A DNA stretch of 64,000 nt from Erythrocercus mccallii (Eukaryota > Chordata > Aves > Passeriformes > Dicruridae): the NCBI GenBank assembly GCA_013397435.1, contig VZRG01000169.1, positions 120,832 to 184,831 on the forward strand, read 5' to 3'. Of the stretch, positions 35,726-48,832 are shown piece by piece. Positions within the stretch are counted from its first letter, which is position 1; each line of letters starts with the position of its first letter. Made by a program: the position numbers and the translations under genes. The notes beneath the pieces are model-generated. The model saw only the letters and a program-made list of their open reading frames with translations, did not search any database and was not told the origin of the DNA.

Positions 35726-35749
35726 GGATGGAGGATCGGGGTCACTCAC

Positions 35750-36080
35750 CGGCCTTGGCTTGCTCGCGGTAGCTCTTCTCGCTGAGGCAGACGGCGGTGC
35801 CGTGGAGCAGGGCGTGCAGCGGCTTCTCCTCGCCCTGGCGCGGGAGGCAGCGCAGCCCGCGGGCGCAGCGCTCGGTGTAGACGCCGCAGGGCTGCCCGGC
35901 GGGCAGGGCGCAGGTGAGGCAGCAGCCGCAGCCCGGCTCCTTCACCAGCTCGCAGCCCAGCGGCGGTGGCGGGCAGAGCGACAGCGCCTTGGCATCGCAG
36001 GGCTCGCACTGCACGAAGGAGCCCAGGCACCGCGACAACCCCGGGCAGGCGCCCAGCAGCACCAGGAGCCGCAGCAGCAT
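35750..36080 (-). CDS. IGFBP5: IGFBP5 exon 1 (signal peptide, N-terminal IGF-binding domain)
   Basis: The first coding exon starts at ATG 36080-36078 (context GCCGCGATGC, G at -3) and encodes 110 codons plus one base. Residues 1-18 are a hydrophobic signal peptide (MLLRLLVLLGACPGLSRC), leaving a mature protein starting LGSFVQCEPC. The N-terminal IGFBP domain follows with all 12 cysteines (25, 28, 36, 43, 51, 53, 54, 57, 65, 72, 78, 98) and the family signature GCGCCLTC at 50-57. The IGF-contact stretch CGVYTERC (65-72) and KPLHALLHG (86-94) is conserved. The protein is secreted, binds IGF-I and IGF-II and attaches to extracellular matrix. Joined with the three other exons the precursor is 269 residues, close to the mammalian 272. 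The donor GTGAGT follows at 35749. Confidence 0.98.
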
Positions 36081-37068
36081 CGCGGCGGGGATGCTGCGGG
36101 ACGGGGCGCGGGGGGCTGCCGGGAGCGGGCGGCGCTGGCTTTCCGCTTGCCCCTTCGGGGGCCAAAAAAAAAGGAGAAAAAAAAAAAAGGAAAGAAAAAA
36201 AAATCAAAAGAAAAAAATTAAAGAATTTTAAAAAATAAAATTCAAAAAGGAAAGCGCAGCCCCTATTGCAGGCGCCCCACTCTGGGGGTTATTCTCGGGG
36301 TGCGAGACCCTCCTGCTTTTCTTTTGGCGTTGGGAGAGGGGGGACGTCTAGATTTCCTTTTTTTGTCTTTTTTTTTTCTTCCTCTCCCCCTGTTTCTCCT
36401 TTCAGCTTTTTCTCGCCTCGAAAGGGGGAATTCGCACCGCAATCCGCGGGAGCGCAAAAAAGAAGGGAGGGAAGGAGGGGGGAAAGGGAGAGAAGCCTGC
36501 AGGGGTTGCACAGCCTACAGGTTGCAGGGGGAGGCGTGGGGGAGCAGGGGTGTTTGGGGAGGTGGGACGGCGATTTCACACACTCACGCACGCACACACA
36601 CACACGCTCTTCCCGAAGGGCTGGGAGGAGGCAGGTTGGGAAGGGAGCAAAGTTCCTTGAAAACCAGTGTCCTGCTAATAATGCATCAAAGCAGTTAAGA
36701 GGAGAAGAAAAAAAAAAAACGCAGGAGAAGGAAGAGGGGATGCAAAGCTCCCCTCCCCTCCCTTTTCTTCTGCAGGAGGAAAATCTCTCCCGACGCAGCG
36801 AGCTGCTGGGAAGCTTGGTATGAAGTAAAGTTGTGTTTCGATCGGCTCTGTTCAACTGTCCCGCTTTCCTCTTCCAAGATTTGCAAAGAAAAGAAAAAAG
36901 ACCAAAAGAGTAAAAAAAAAAAAAAGTTTTCTGCAAAGTTAAGAGTGTTTTGTTGCAAAGTCGGCAGAGGAGCGGTAAAAAATCAGGGGGAAGGGAAAAA
37001 AAGAAGAAAAAAAATCCACTTTGTAGATCTCCCAACACTTTTCCCCTGGAGAAGTTTCTAAAGAGACT
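36081..37068 (-). other. IGFBP5: IGFBP5 5' UTR
   Basis: The region between the putative TATA-directed start (about 37,068) and the start codon. It is rich in long T- and C/T-runs in the mRNA sense and has a CA/TG run near 36,590-36,605. IGFBP5 mRNAs in mammals also have long leaders. I find only one upstream ATG in it (36686). The left boundary depends on the TATA assignment. Confidence 0.6.
36675..36686 (-). promoter_or_regulatory. IGFBP5: Minimal upstream ORF (Met-His-Tyr-stop)
   Basis: The only ATG I find in the roughly 1-kb IGFBP5 leader opens a three-codon frame, ATG CAT TAT TAG, 594 bases before the start codon. Its context TTTGATGC has T at -3 and is weak. Confidence 0.5.
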
Positions 37069-37090
37069 GAATACTGCAGAACAGGCTGTC

Positions 37091-37160
37091 TTTTAAATAG
37101 ACTGCCTCTGGCTGCCTGCCAGCCCCTCGCTGCAATTTGAGATCCCAATGACACCTCAGC
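37091..37160 (-). promoter_or_regulatory. IGFBP5: IGFBP5 core promoter (TATA, AP-2, C/EBP-like, CCAAT)
   Basis: On the minus strand CTATTTAAAAG (TATA-like, 37100-37091 plus the following G) is preceded directly by GCCAGAGGC (37112-37104), a match to the AP-2 consensus GCCNNNGGC. A C/EBP-like ATTGCAG lies near 37,135 and an inverted CCAAT (ATTGGG) near 37,147. Mammalian IGFBP5 promoters are known to have a TATA box with an adjacent AP-2 site and a C/EBP site, so this arrangement fits. Transcription would start near 37,068. Confidence 0.7.
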
Positions 37161-37261
37161 TTGACTAGGTGCCAGCAGCGAGGGCCCTATCAGTGCGCGC
37201 TCGGGCCGTGGGGGTGGGGTGCGCTGCTCCTGGCTTCTGGGCTTCAAACCCCGGGCAGTGA

Positions 37262-37425
37262 NNNNNNNNNNNNNNNNNNNNNNNNNNNNNNNNNNNNNNN
37301 NNNNNNNNNNNNNNNNNNNNNNNNNNNNNNNNNNNNNNNNNNNNNNNNNNNNNNNNNNNNNNNNNNNNNNNNNNNNNNNNNNNNNNNNNNNNNNNNNNNN
37401 NNNNNNNNNNNNNNNNNNNNNNNNN
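37262..37425. other. Assembly gap (164 N)
   Basis: A run of 164 undetermined bases about 200-360 bases upstream of the inferred IGFBP5 transcription start. Frames reading through it are meaningless. The flanks are GC-rich. Confidence 1.
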
Positions 37426-40400
37426 GGGTTGCAGGGCAGCTTGGGCTGCTGTGAGTGTGGATGGGAGAGGTCAGGGCACTGAGTTTGGGGAGGAAGTGGG
37501 AGATAGTTAGCAGGGCCTGATCTTATGTGCTGTACCCTGTGCTGGTGGGGTGTGGACCCCCATCTGGTGCCTGGGCTGGGAGCCCTCGCAGCACCCACGT
37601 GCTGCAAAGGTGAGTGCAGGAGGAGATGGCTGGGTGCCTGCCAGGGAGCTACTGTCGCCCGCCCGGGCCCAGGAAGGAGCCTTTGTGTGTGCAGGGTGCC
37701 CAGCCCTCCTCTCCTGTCCCTCTGCCCCTGGGCGAGGTTTAAAACCGCAGGGAGGCTTTGCCCTGTGCCGGGATGCGCCCCTGACACCCCAAACATCAAG
37801 GGTTAACATGGCCGGACAGTGAGCAGAGGGAGGGCTGGGCTGCTTGTAAGGACTGTGTTAGATTCCTCGTTGGAAAAGTTCGCTGTTGCTTAGGGCATGC
37901 CAGAAAAGAAGGGGAATTTTGCCATGTGAAGTCCAATTTGCACGTTTTAGTTCATTCTTCTGCCTCTTGCCCCGCACAAAATGGGGAGGGAGAGGAAAGG
38001 AGAAAAAAAAAAAAAGCGCTTTGCAGTGCTCATCCCCTGTCCTGGGCAGCTTGGGGTTTGTTGTCTTTTGTTCCACCGCTGCATTCCTCAGGGTTACAGT
38101 TGTCTCGGCCCTGGTCCTTCTCACTTGCCTCCTCTAATTCTCATTCATCTCTAGGAGCAGGGAAGCTGGAAGCATAGGGGAGGGAATCTCCAAAACTGGG
38201 ATGTGCAGCCCCCGCAGCTGTGCTCAGGGGTTACACCTGGAGCAGGGGGGTGAGCAGAACCAAGGGTGGGAGTCTGCTCAGAAGCTCAAGCACAGGGGCA
38301 TCTACCAGGGCACTGAGAAATTCAAAGGGATCAGCTAATTCTGAGTGAGGTTTATGTGCGATTCAAGTCAACCCCCCTTCCACACAGGCACGCACTCCTC
38401 CAAAGCTTCATATTCCCCAGGTTTCTTTTTAGATCAGTCATCTGTGTAGCTGCATTGCATGGATTTTGCCACTAGAATGCACCCTTATCTATGGTAAGAG
38501 GACGGATGGTTGCTTAAAAGCATTAACTCCTTCTTCTCCAAAATTTCCAGCTAAAGGCTTTCTTTGCACCTCTCAGGTGTTCCTTGTTTTACTGCCTTTC
38601 TACTCCATGTGGACTCAGTAGTAAAGATCAGATTCTTCCTGTTCTTATCCCTTGCCCTTCAAAAAAGAAAGCAACATTTCTGAGTTTGGTTGGGTGTTTT
38701 TTGCTTTTCTTTCTACCAAGAGTTTTTCCAGAGATTTTATTTATTACTGCCAGAATCTCTGTTTAGATCACAGTTAACTGAAAAAAAAATTACGCACCTT
38801 TAAGGTAAGAAAAGCACTCCCCAGGGGTTTTATCTTGAAGGGCTTTAAAAGGGTTTCTCCAGTTGACACTTAGGGCTTTTACAGCATATTAATTGCATCC
38901 TGCTGCTGTTTTTTATGAGAATCTGCCACTGGTCTGAATGGGTGCTTTGCAGAAAATAGCACCAGGCAGAGAGTGAGCACTGTTCACCTGCAGATCTGGA
39001 AGCACTTTGTGAGAGGACTTAGACCAGGAGAAAAATAGCTTTTCTTGTTCTCTCATCCACCCAGTAAGAAACAGAGTGCTGTGTATTAATACCTGGTACA
39101 GAGACAGTGAGAGTATCTGAGGGGTGGAGGAGAGGTTTCACTCCCACTCCTACCTGCGAGACACAAAATGGTGAGGCATGTAGAGAACTGCCTCCATCAA
39201 GCCCAGCTGCAAGCCCTGGCATGGGAGGCTTGGGCATGGCTGGATTGCCACGGGGCAGAGATCCTGCAAGGGATCCCAGGGGAAGCTGCTCTAACTTAGG
39301 GCTGTCCGGGAAATTTCTCTTGGGCCAAAACCCCGGTCATGTGAAGTTGTCTTGAAGCCACTCTCATTTCACTCCTGTGCTGTGCTGTAAGGACACTCAT
39401 CCACAAAAGCTTGCCTGGAAACTGAGTCGTATCCTCAACCAGAAAATGACAGTGAGAAGTGCCCTCTTGGCAGGTTTCCCCCCATTTTATGAAAGTAGTC
39501 TCAGCCATGGGCATCTTAGGGTTGCTACCTGCACTGAACCACTGAAGCCAGAAGTTGGGATGGAATTGCAGATGACTCCCTCGTCTGTGCTCTGTCCATG
39601 CTTTTCACAAGGTCTGTCTTTATGACATCTTCTGCTGACACCATAAAACCCCCACTACCCTGGCAACACATGACAGCCACAGGACAGTGTGCAGCGTACG
39701 GCTGGCCGTGAGCTGTAGGAGAGCCTGCAGCTAACAAAGATCACATTTCTCCTGGCTTGTGCTCTTCCAGGGGAGATCACAATCATGTTTTATGTTTGTA
39801 AGACATGCGCTCTTATTTCGAGGGAGTTAACAGAGAGCGTTCAGAGGAGACCAACGTTTGTTTCTGTTAGTGTCTTCTAGTGTGTTTCATTGCTATAGGC
39901 TCTGTTACATATAGCTCTGCTGCAAAAAGAGAATTATTTGGAAAGCAGTTACTGTTCTTAACATATCAGATATGTTACACTTCATTATGATAGTCTCAGT
40001 AATATGCAAAAGCACTGACTTTCCTGGGTATGATAAAGAGTACAGAACACATACTTTAATCAGTTCAGGCTAATCTGTGTATTTTGGAAGCACTTAGAAC
40101 TTAAAAAAAAGTCCAGGAAATCTAGAAAGATTAAGAGCTGAATGACAGATACAAAAGTAAGATACTGGTTTCTTCTCCCTCCAAAACCACTGTCCAGTTT
40201 TTGTAAATCTGAAACTCAAAAATAAGCAAAATAATGCTTATACAGGAGAATGTATATTTTTGTTTCTCATGAGCAAGCATTAGAAAACACTAAATAGTTG
40301 TGAAATCAGGTGCCTGAAGCATCATTCTGAAAAAAAGAAAAAAACAGTACTTCTAAAATCCTTGGAAGGAAAAATTACAAGCAACAGAAATAGAACTGAT

Positions 40401-43400
40401 GGGACAAGTCTAAGACAGAAGTGCAGAAAGGAGAGATGAACAGCAGCAGGAGGTGCAGATATCGACACAATATTTCACTTTGCATGGAAACTGTGTTGAG
40501 TGTCAAAAGTAAAACGTGATTTCTTCCCAAGATATTTGTTTTTCCCTTGGACAGTGCCTTCTTGCTTGTGATGATAACCCCAACAAGTGTTTGCAGCTTT
40601 GTGCTGGGAGCCCCTTTCCAGCAGGATCCTGCAGCCCATCCCGCAGCAGTGGATGTAGTAGAGCTAGTGAGGGCTAGGTGGCATACTGGATACGTTGGAG
40701 AGTCACCTCCAAGGACTTCCTTCCACATCCAGCAAGGGTTAGGCTGAATGAAATTATCTCTTTGCAAGCAGCTTTCTGTGTCGTTAAAAAAACCAAAGCA
40801 ACCGATGCTTCCAGTGAAGACAGCATCAATGTTTTGCTTTCTAACATGCCTCATGGGGGTATCAATTTTAAACCGCATGTAGAAATGGAGTCTCCCCCCA
40901 CCAGATCAGCGCCTGGGTGTTCCACGGGGCTGTGTTGGCTCTGTTTCACATTATCAGGGCTCAGCTGCCAAGATTTTCAGTGGTGACGGGTGACTGGGGT
41001 GCCTCCACCTCCCAGTGGCCCACACGGGTCAGCTTGGGGTGCAGAATGAGGGGATTCAGTAAGTGAGGGACATCAGATCCTGGGCATGAGGAGGTCCTTC
41101 CTCAGAGACTTTCACAAGGACTGAAGCATAAAGGCTATACTGGATGTTTAAATGATAGAGGCAGAAATAGCTCAGGGGGCAAATTCCTCTTGCCTGAGCA
41201 CAGACAAAATTAATTTCTTCTGCTAACAGGGAAAAGACAGATGTTTCATCATGAGCAGACAACAGAGGTTCCCCTTTGCACCTTCCTGGCCGGAGCGGAG
41301 AGCAGAGGTCATTGTGTTGCTGGTGGCTCTCAAGGACCCGAGTGTGGAGTGAGCAGTTCAGTGCCCCTCCCTGCACTATGCATGGCCCAGCAACAAGTAG
41401 GGCTGTGAGTCTTCTGCCCCACTGGCCATACATGCCATGGCCATGGGGCCAGGTATGTTCCTGCTTCCCTGGGGCATTGGAAAAGTGTATCTCTGGGGAG
41501 ATGTGCTCCATGACTGGAGATGTGTTGCAAAAGAAGCTTCAATTTCCCTTATCTATGCAACAGGACTGCTGAGGCTTTTGTGTCTAGGAGGGGACAGGGC
41601 GGACTTAAAGGGCTGTCTTTGTAAATGGCTGGAGATCTTGTCAAGGTGCTCAAAGCTGGAAATATCCCTGTGATTCACTCACTTTCCACCTCCACCTTCC
41701 CCCGCTTCATGCTGCCCACATTGTTTTTTTGTTATTAATTGTTTTAGATTCAGACAATGCCTCTCTGGCTTCAGGCAGACACACTGGCTGAATCACTAAA
41801 ACACTTTAACACACATCTGCTGAGGCAGCAAAACTCAGTATCTCCTTCCCTCTTTTTCTGCCTCTCCAGTATCACAGTCAAAAGGTGACTGAGACACAAA
41901 GTAGATCTGAAATTGGCTGAAAAGGGAAAGTGTTCCCAGCTGAAGCGCAGAAAACACCTGCATCTAATAAAAACAAATGAGCAACATCATCAATAACCAG
42001 GAGAAAAAGTAGTGTAAATAAAGAAAGAGTATAAATTCAGATGGTCTCTGGGAAACTTGAACAGATGCTCTAGCCTGCTGTCTTCTGGAGGTATTGGCTA
42101 ATTATTTACCTTATAGTGCAATAAAATACAGGGGGTTGCCATGTCTCTCTAGCATAGACTCAGGTGTTCTAGAAACCTCGCTGTGCATGCGGGTGCCTTG
42201 GTGATGGGCAACAGAAATGCGACAGATTGTTGCTGTGGCAGGAGAGGGGCATCTCCTAGAAGTTGTCCTAAGACGGATACTCTTTTCTGCCTGTGTAAGG
42301 TTTTACATGTTCTGAGTACTTAGATAATGATTCAAGGCAGAAAATATGTTTGCTGTTGGCTGAGAATCTTGAAGTCCATTACAGGGTGTGTGGGGTGGAG
42401 GTGGGATGTCCTTTGCCTCTGTGGTCATGTACCTGCTGCTGGTCCCATGAACAGCAGTGAGGAGTACTTTACCTTGAGGAGATGATTCCTGACTGTGAGC
42501 TCCCTCCAAGCCTGCTCTGTGCACGTTTGTTCCTGAACCTTTGCGTAGCGCCTGAGGAACTGGCATGAAAATACCCTCTTGGAGCCCTGCTGATTTCATC
42601 TTTTCTCTTTTCATCTTTCAACCACTCTGGATTTCCTTCTGCTCTGTGCATGAGCCAAGATGGATATAGGCTTTTAATCTCTTTTTGTGATGCCATGTGC
42701 CTGAAAATATTCTTGTATGAATCGATGTTACCATGAGGAACACAACCTATCTGAAGGCCAAGGAGAATTGTCATGAAGAGTCTCATGGGTGGGTGTCTGG
42801 CTGCATCATTGACAGGAGTGGGTATGGATGGTTTGGAGACTTTCTAGGGATGAGGAAACATAATCCCTATAGCCTGATTCTGAAGAGCTCTCAGAAGCCA
42901 GCCTGTCTCTTCTGCTGAGGTGCTGCAGAAGTTCCCATGGACATCCAAAGTACTCTGGGGTCTGTGGATAGCAAGTTCTGGCTGTTACTGCTATGGTCCT
43001 TTTGAATAGAGAGAACTCTCCTGCCTGTGACTATCACACCTTGATTTCTTGCAAAGCTTTCTGCTGGTGGGATGCCTGTGTGCAGATGCCTTCATTGAGT
43101 ACTCACAGTGAGCAGTTGCATAGTTCAAAGGACAATTAAGCTCCTCACTGAATTAATTCAGGCTGCAGCTTAGAGCCTTAGATTCCCCAATGTGAAAGGA
43201 AAATGTCCTGTTTCTGTCCCATTCCAGACACATGCATGGAGCCTCATCCCTGAAGGTCTGCAGAGTGCCGTAAGATCAGAAATGCATGAAGCATTTTGGG
43301 GTCCTGCTGAGACTCCGGGGACAGCAGGTTCTGTGATAGTGGTGCTGCCTCATGCAAGACTGGATGGAGATGCACCCAAACTAGAGGGGCCCTCAAACCC

Positions 43401-46400
43401 TGCTTGGATACATCCTCTTCTCAGCCACCAGTAACTGGTCTGGGATGTGGGCTTATGATTATATCCCTGAAGTAGTTCCCTGGACTTCTCCTTACCCATA
43501 CTCATAGTTATTTTCTAATGGCTGTCCTACCACTTGTTTTCTTTCTGGCTTTCTTTTTCTTCCGAGTAATGAAAACACATCAATGGCCTTTCTCCAAGAA
43601 CAGTTATTAAAGCCATCACCCCTGCCTATCCCCCCTCCCCTCGTTTAAAGCCTATCAAGCTCCATTGGATTTGTGGCCAGAGTTTGCATCAAATTACTAT
43701 TTTAGGGTTGCCAAAATAAGCATAACCAGAAAGTTTGGAAGGGGAGGGGGAGGGAGAAAGAAGAATAGGGAGAGAAAGTTATAATCTTCCCAGATCACTA
43801 TTAATTACATTTATAATAATTATACTTTTCCAGACGGTTACACTGCTGACAAGTAGGAGGATCGGCTCTTGCAGGGCAACCTGTGTGTGTATTTTGGCCT
43901 TTGCTTTTCCTCTACAACAAATCCTTTGTGACTTGCAGCTGCTGCTGGGACACCTCTGTCCCCAGTATGATGGAGAGGACAATGTGCATTTGCAGGGAGG
44001 GTGGATGGCTTCATTTCCTTGAGGACAGAGCTTGCTCCCACAAACAGGTCCCAGCTTGCCTTGCCAATTTGCCACCTCGTCTGAGGCTAAATTTTAGTGC
44101 CTTGTTTTGTTAACTCAGTCTCCCGATGGTCCAGAGCACAGCAGAAGTCAGGTGCAGGATGCAGTACTGGGGGTAATTGTCTAAACCTGTTGCTCAAGGC
44201 AAAGAAATATTAAGGGGTGCTCTCTCCTGGCTCTGGACTGAGCTGTGCCTCCCTCTGATCTCCTGGGGGCATGCTCTTGCATGGGTGGATCTAGTGGGTG
44301 AACAGAGCAATTCAGAGTAGCTCTCCAAAGTCAGACTGTTCCTCATGTGTCAGAGGATATTTATTTATTTAAAGGGGTGTAGCAATTGGGGAAGAGAACA
44401 GAGATGTCAAAAGGCATTTGGCTTTTCTCCAACCAGCTCCTTCTTCTGGTGCCTCTTTCTGAGGCCACTGTTCTACCCCAGTCTCCTACAGCACTGAAAT
44501 CCCTGCCAAGTGTCTCCCTTGCATTGCAGCCGAAGTTATTCTCTCCTCTCGTTGCCTTTGCTTGACATTTCCTGCTTGACACCCCCTCTCCTATCCTAAG
44601 TCAGAGGGGTGAGGACCCAAATAGTCATCAGAAGCAAAACCTCAAAGGCATTAAAATAACACATTTTGTTATTGACCCAGTTATCTCTGTTTTCAGAGCT
44701 GTCTTACTTCAGACACGTCAAAACTTTGGATCCCACATATTCTCACCTGTAATGTGATATATTTTATGTCTTCTACCAAATGCCCTCCCTAAAACTGCAT
44801 ATTGCACAGGCCCCTCAGTGAAGAACAGAAACACCCTCTTACTAGTGGGGAAACATTTTTATACAACATACACTTTGTCTCCAGTCTGTGAATCCTGATC
44901 CTCAAGGGTAAACTAAAATAATATCAACACTTGAACTAAAATTCATAACTCTCCTGCCTCTGTCAAGTCACAGCCTCAACTAGAGATATTAATTTTATGG
45001 CATATTACAGCTTCCCCTGCAATTTACCTGTCCCCCAGGATTCTAAAGGCAATAATTATCTATCTGTCTGTCTGCCCATCCAGGACCAACAGCTTTTTTA
45101 CTTTCTCTTTTTCATCTTCCTCCTCAGCTTTCCAGTTGTTGGCTCCCTTAAGATAGACAGGCATGGCCATCACAGCAGAGACACAGGTGGTGTTTGTGAG
45201 CCAGGGACAGATCTCCCTGGCACTCCTGACAGATGGCTGTAGTGGTGGTCGCCTTATTATCTCACTTTTGCAGTAATTGCAAAAGTACACAGAGCAAGAG
45301 CTGAAGGGCCTCACTGCCAGTCTGCCACCCTAACTCCATTACCTTCTTGGTGAGGGGAGGCATTTTCACCCTTTGAACAACACATCCTATGCCTTATTTT
45401 CCCTAGGAAGCATCCTGACTCCCTTTTCTGCCCTGCTTGCTGCTTGGCAGAGCAGAGCATTGCTTGTGGATGTCCCAGCAAGAGCCCATACCACCATGTG
45501 ATGAACAGCTCGGGGACACACTTGTCCATAGGGTTGAGACTGGCCCTAAGGATTGTCTCACTCAATGTTAAAGGAAATAATAAGTGGTATTAAACTAGAT
45601 GCATAAAAAGTAGTATTAAAGCACATGCCTAAAAAAGGCAGTTGAAATAAGAGCAGATGCAACAATCCAGGAAGGAGTTGAGGGAAAACAGAGTCTGTGC
45701 CCAGTACAGAAATAGTGAGGCTCTCAATGTACAAGTGTCTCTTGGGCTCCCAGACTCAGAGCACACATCAAAGGCCTGAACTTGGTCCAAACCATCTTTT
45801 CTATTCTTTTCTGCCTGCCCTCCTCTCTTTTTCTTTTCTTGAGGAGGGAATCTCCACAGGCTTTTGCAGACCAAGTTTCACAACCTGGGGCATGTGGCTT
45901 TCTCTGCAGTCTTCCTGTTTTCCTTTCATAGCTGTGCTGTGGTAGGCTAAGAGAGAGGGAGAGGGAAAGTCAGAGCCACTTATGCCTTGTATTGGTCCTT
46001 ACTCCTCAGAAGAGTCACCAGGAGGTTGAGTGAAGCACATGGGTCTCATAGCCGGAGCCAGCATCCTCATGGATCTTTGCTGGGAAACAGCATATGAGCA
46101 TATAACTCTTGTGCTTTTGCAGCCTGGGGACATGTAGTGACTCAACACACTCATGCCAGTGGGTGACATCTTTGTGTTGGGATGCATGTGTCGGCATCAG
46201 GAATTAATTCAGCATTCCCCCTGCGTATCAGGCTGACAGGAACTCGCTCAGACTGAAGGCATGCTTTGGCACACGTGATGTCGCGTTTTTGAGGGCACTT
46301 CTGCAATGGTCCCAGGAAAATGCCAGCCAGCTGTGTGCTGTTTGGCAAGAGGATGGTACTGGCAACAGGGCAAGAAAGCACAGCCCTTCTACAAAAGAAA

Positions 46401-47369
46401 ATTCCAGGAGAGCTGCTCCATAGCTGTGGGCTGCACATTCCACAGGGATCCATGGACCTTTGGTCACCATCCCCGTGTCTGAAACAAGTCTGGTATAAAT
46501 GATGCCTTAAAATATTTGGCTTCCTCAAGGGCAGTTAATTTTCACATTTCAGATGGGAGCCTGAGATTGAGCCAGTGAGTGCAAAATGGGCAACAGATGA
46601 TTGAGGGCTCAAGTGAAATGTAGACCAGCTTGACAGGGTAGACTCAGCAGACAATGCCATGTAGAGCAGGCAATTTATAATAGCTAGGAAGAGGAGCAGG
46701 GATCTCCCTCTTCTGTCACATAAGGAAGCTGGAGAGCCCTTTCTTGGTCCCATTTGGAAGGACCACAATTAACAATTATTCTGGCAATGATGCCATCTCT
46801 GCCAGCATTCATATACCAGAGTGATGGATTATTCCTCAGCACAAGAACTTTATGTGTGAACAAAAGTCTCTGCGTAAGTTTCGGACAAAGGAAAAAAAAT
46901 CATTCCTCCCACGTGCCTTCATTTTTATGGCCCATTTGCATTCTTTTTCCGGAGTTTTCAGCAGCCTCTTCAATCTTCCTGCAGAAATCCCTGAGGACAG
47001 TCTGATCCAACATAAACTTTACTGCAGCAGCTTTCCCAGGTGACTGGCTCCTGTAGCTATTCTCTGTGCTCTAGCTCTGCCTGAAGTCACTGCTTGTTGC
47101 CAGATCCTTGATGCTTTTCTGAGGTCTCCAAGTCTGTGAATAGCACACTGCCTGATTTCCCATCTCTTCCTTGATGGTCTTCTTGTCTGCCTCTTAAAAT
47201 CTCTTCTTTCCAAAGTATGGCCAGGGTTTCAGATCTTATATGTCACGCTCTCCACTGAGACCTTCCAAAATCCGAACATATTTCAAGTGTAATGGTGCAA
47301 GATTTTGGAGGAGATCACAGTTAGAGTCAAATAAGACCTTCACCTCATCCTCAACTTTACTGACAGAGA

Positions 47370-47650
47370 ATCATAGCACAGTAAAATTGCTGGGGTCGAA
47401 AGAGGTGTTAAAGGTTACCCTTTAGGTTACCCTTTCATTCCAACCCCCTGCCATGGGCAGGGATACCTTACACTAGACCAGGTTACTCAGAGCCCTGTCC
47501 TGGCCTTGAACACTTCCACAGATGAGGTAGCTACTACTTTCTGGGCAACCTGTTCCAGTGCCTTACCATCCTTATAGTGAAGAAATGAAAACAACTCTTC
47601 CAAATGAATGTAATAGCCTATCCTTGCAGACTCCATACCATTTCTCCTTA
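47370..47650 (-). repeat. CR1 LINE 3' fragment
   Basis: From AATCATAGCACAG the sequence follows the reverse complement of a CR1 3' end: CATTCCAACCCCCTGCCATG, GGGCAGGGATACC, CACTAGACCAGGTTACTCAG, TGGCCTTGAACACTTCCA, CTGGGCAACCTGTTCCAGTG and the TACCATTTCTCCTTA block. The terminal ATTCTATGA-type repeats survive as one degenerate copy. A small tandem duplication (GGTTACCCTTTA, twice, near 47,415) interrupts it. The element is 5'-truncated, as usual for CR1. Confidence 0.92.
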
Positions 47651-48832
47651 TAAATGTTGATTGTCTGGTTGAAAGTAGTTGTGGAGCTATTTTGTGACTA
47701 AAGTTTGGTGTGGAAGATCTGAGATGTTCCCAAATCTGATAGAGTTTGGGTGGATGTTGAGAAATCCTGTCCTTTCCAGGGTCAGTTGACCGCGTGGTGA
47801 CTGCTTCAATGTTTGCAGTGTTCCTCCAAAACACCCTGGCTTTTGTGCCTTGGAGTGCACTGCTTTTCCAGCAGGCTTGTGAGCCCTTTGGCTGATGGCT
47901 GCTCAGCTTCCAGGGCCCAGGCAAGAGCGGGTGGCTGCAGTCACCCTGGTTACAGCTGCAGCCCAGGGGATGTCTTAAGCTCAGTCGTGCCTGCATCTGT
48001 TCCAGCTGGTGGATGCGCCAGAAGGGCCACTTCTGGCTGAAGAGGTTGCTGGAGATGCCTTAGATAAAGTTTGGACTAGGAAATTCTGTTCCTGGAGCTG
48101 CCTGGCTACAGTTTTAACCAAGCATGATGTGTGGCTGCTGAGTCACAATCACTAGTCGTTTTCCTCTCTGCCATAACCAGTTTCCATAAGCATTGAAAGG
48201 CAAGATCTACAAAAGAACTCAACAAAACAAACCACCCAAAAAAAGCAAATTAAAAAAACCCTCTCTGTTGAGGGAAAAGATCAGTTAAGTGACTACATTT
48301 CCTGTACATCAAATGGCTGAGGACATACAGGTTTCCCAGTTTCCAGGGCACTGTAAAATCAAACACAATAGGAAGGGGGAATGAGATTAATAGGAAAAGC
48401 GTCATGGTCTGCTCTCAGCCAGAGCAGTCTCACCAAAAGTGATGAGACTGTGCCAGTCAAGGCACAAGCAGGATTTGGCCTTGCATCTGTTAAATGAGGA
48501 TATTGCTGGAGTACCAGATTACACAGTGTAGTTCTCTGAAACCAATTCTGCTAATGTAGAAAAGATTTGTTAGAAGGCTGCAAGGTCAGGAAAGCAAGAT
48601 TATTGGTTTAGCAACCTTCTGCTGTGCTGGGAACCCCAGGCAATGGCAAGCACAGCTCTGCCCAGTGTTTCACATCTTTTGCTTTGTCATTTAAAGACTT
48701 CTAAAAAGGACAACGAGACATTCTCCTTTCTTTCTCTTCAATATTTGCACAGTTGGAGTAATTCTTACTCTGTGCTTTTTCTTGTTTCTCCTCAGAAAAC
48801 AAGTGCTTCAATGCCCTTATTTTCTAAATAAA

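Larger units (their letters stand above)
18590..35749 (-). other. IGFBP5: IGFBP5 intron 1
   Basis: A 17.2-kb phase-1 intron with donor GTGAGT at 35749 and acceptor CCTTGCAG ending at 18590. It contains an imperfect hairpin (23.5 kb), a CpG-rich block (30.7-31.0 kb) and a long 20-bp minisatellite next to exon 1. The 28.2-28.6 kb part is AT-rich with many TAAT/ATTA homeodomain-type cores. I found no nested gene, RNA gene or full-length mobile element. All open frames in it are under 170 codons, without domain similarity that I recognise, apart from the repeat-derived ones near exon 1. Confidence 0.9.

Noticed and set aside
35746..36207. 153-codon frames overlapping IGFBP5 exon 1 on both strands
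   Set aside because: Shadow frames of a GC-rich coding exon; only the frame with the IGFBP cysteine pattern is real.
36289..37038. 249-codon frame in the IGFBP5 leader, same strand, a possible long uORF
   Set aside because: It starts at GTG and contains no methionine codon at all. It consists of low-complexity Phe/Ser/Lys runs from T- and C/T-tracts.
36939..37799. 286-codon minus-strand frame upstream of IGFBP5
   Set aside because: It passes through the 164-base N gap, so its continuity is unknown; it lacks recognisable domains.
47487..47996. 169-codon minus frame near 47.7 kb
   Set aside because: Its C-terminal third lies in the CR1 3' fragment and the rest has no similarity; it is a chance frame.
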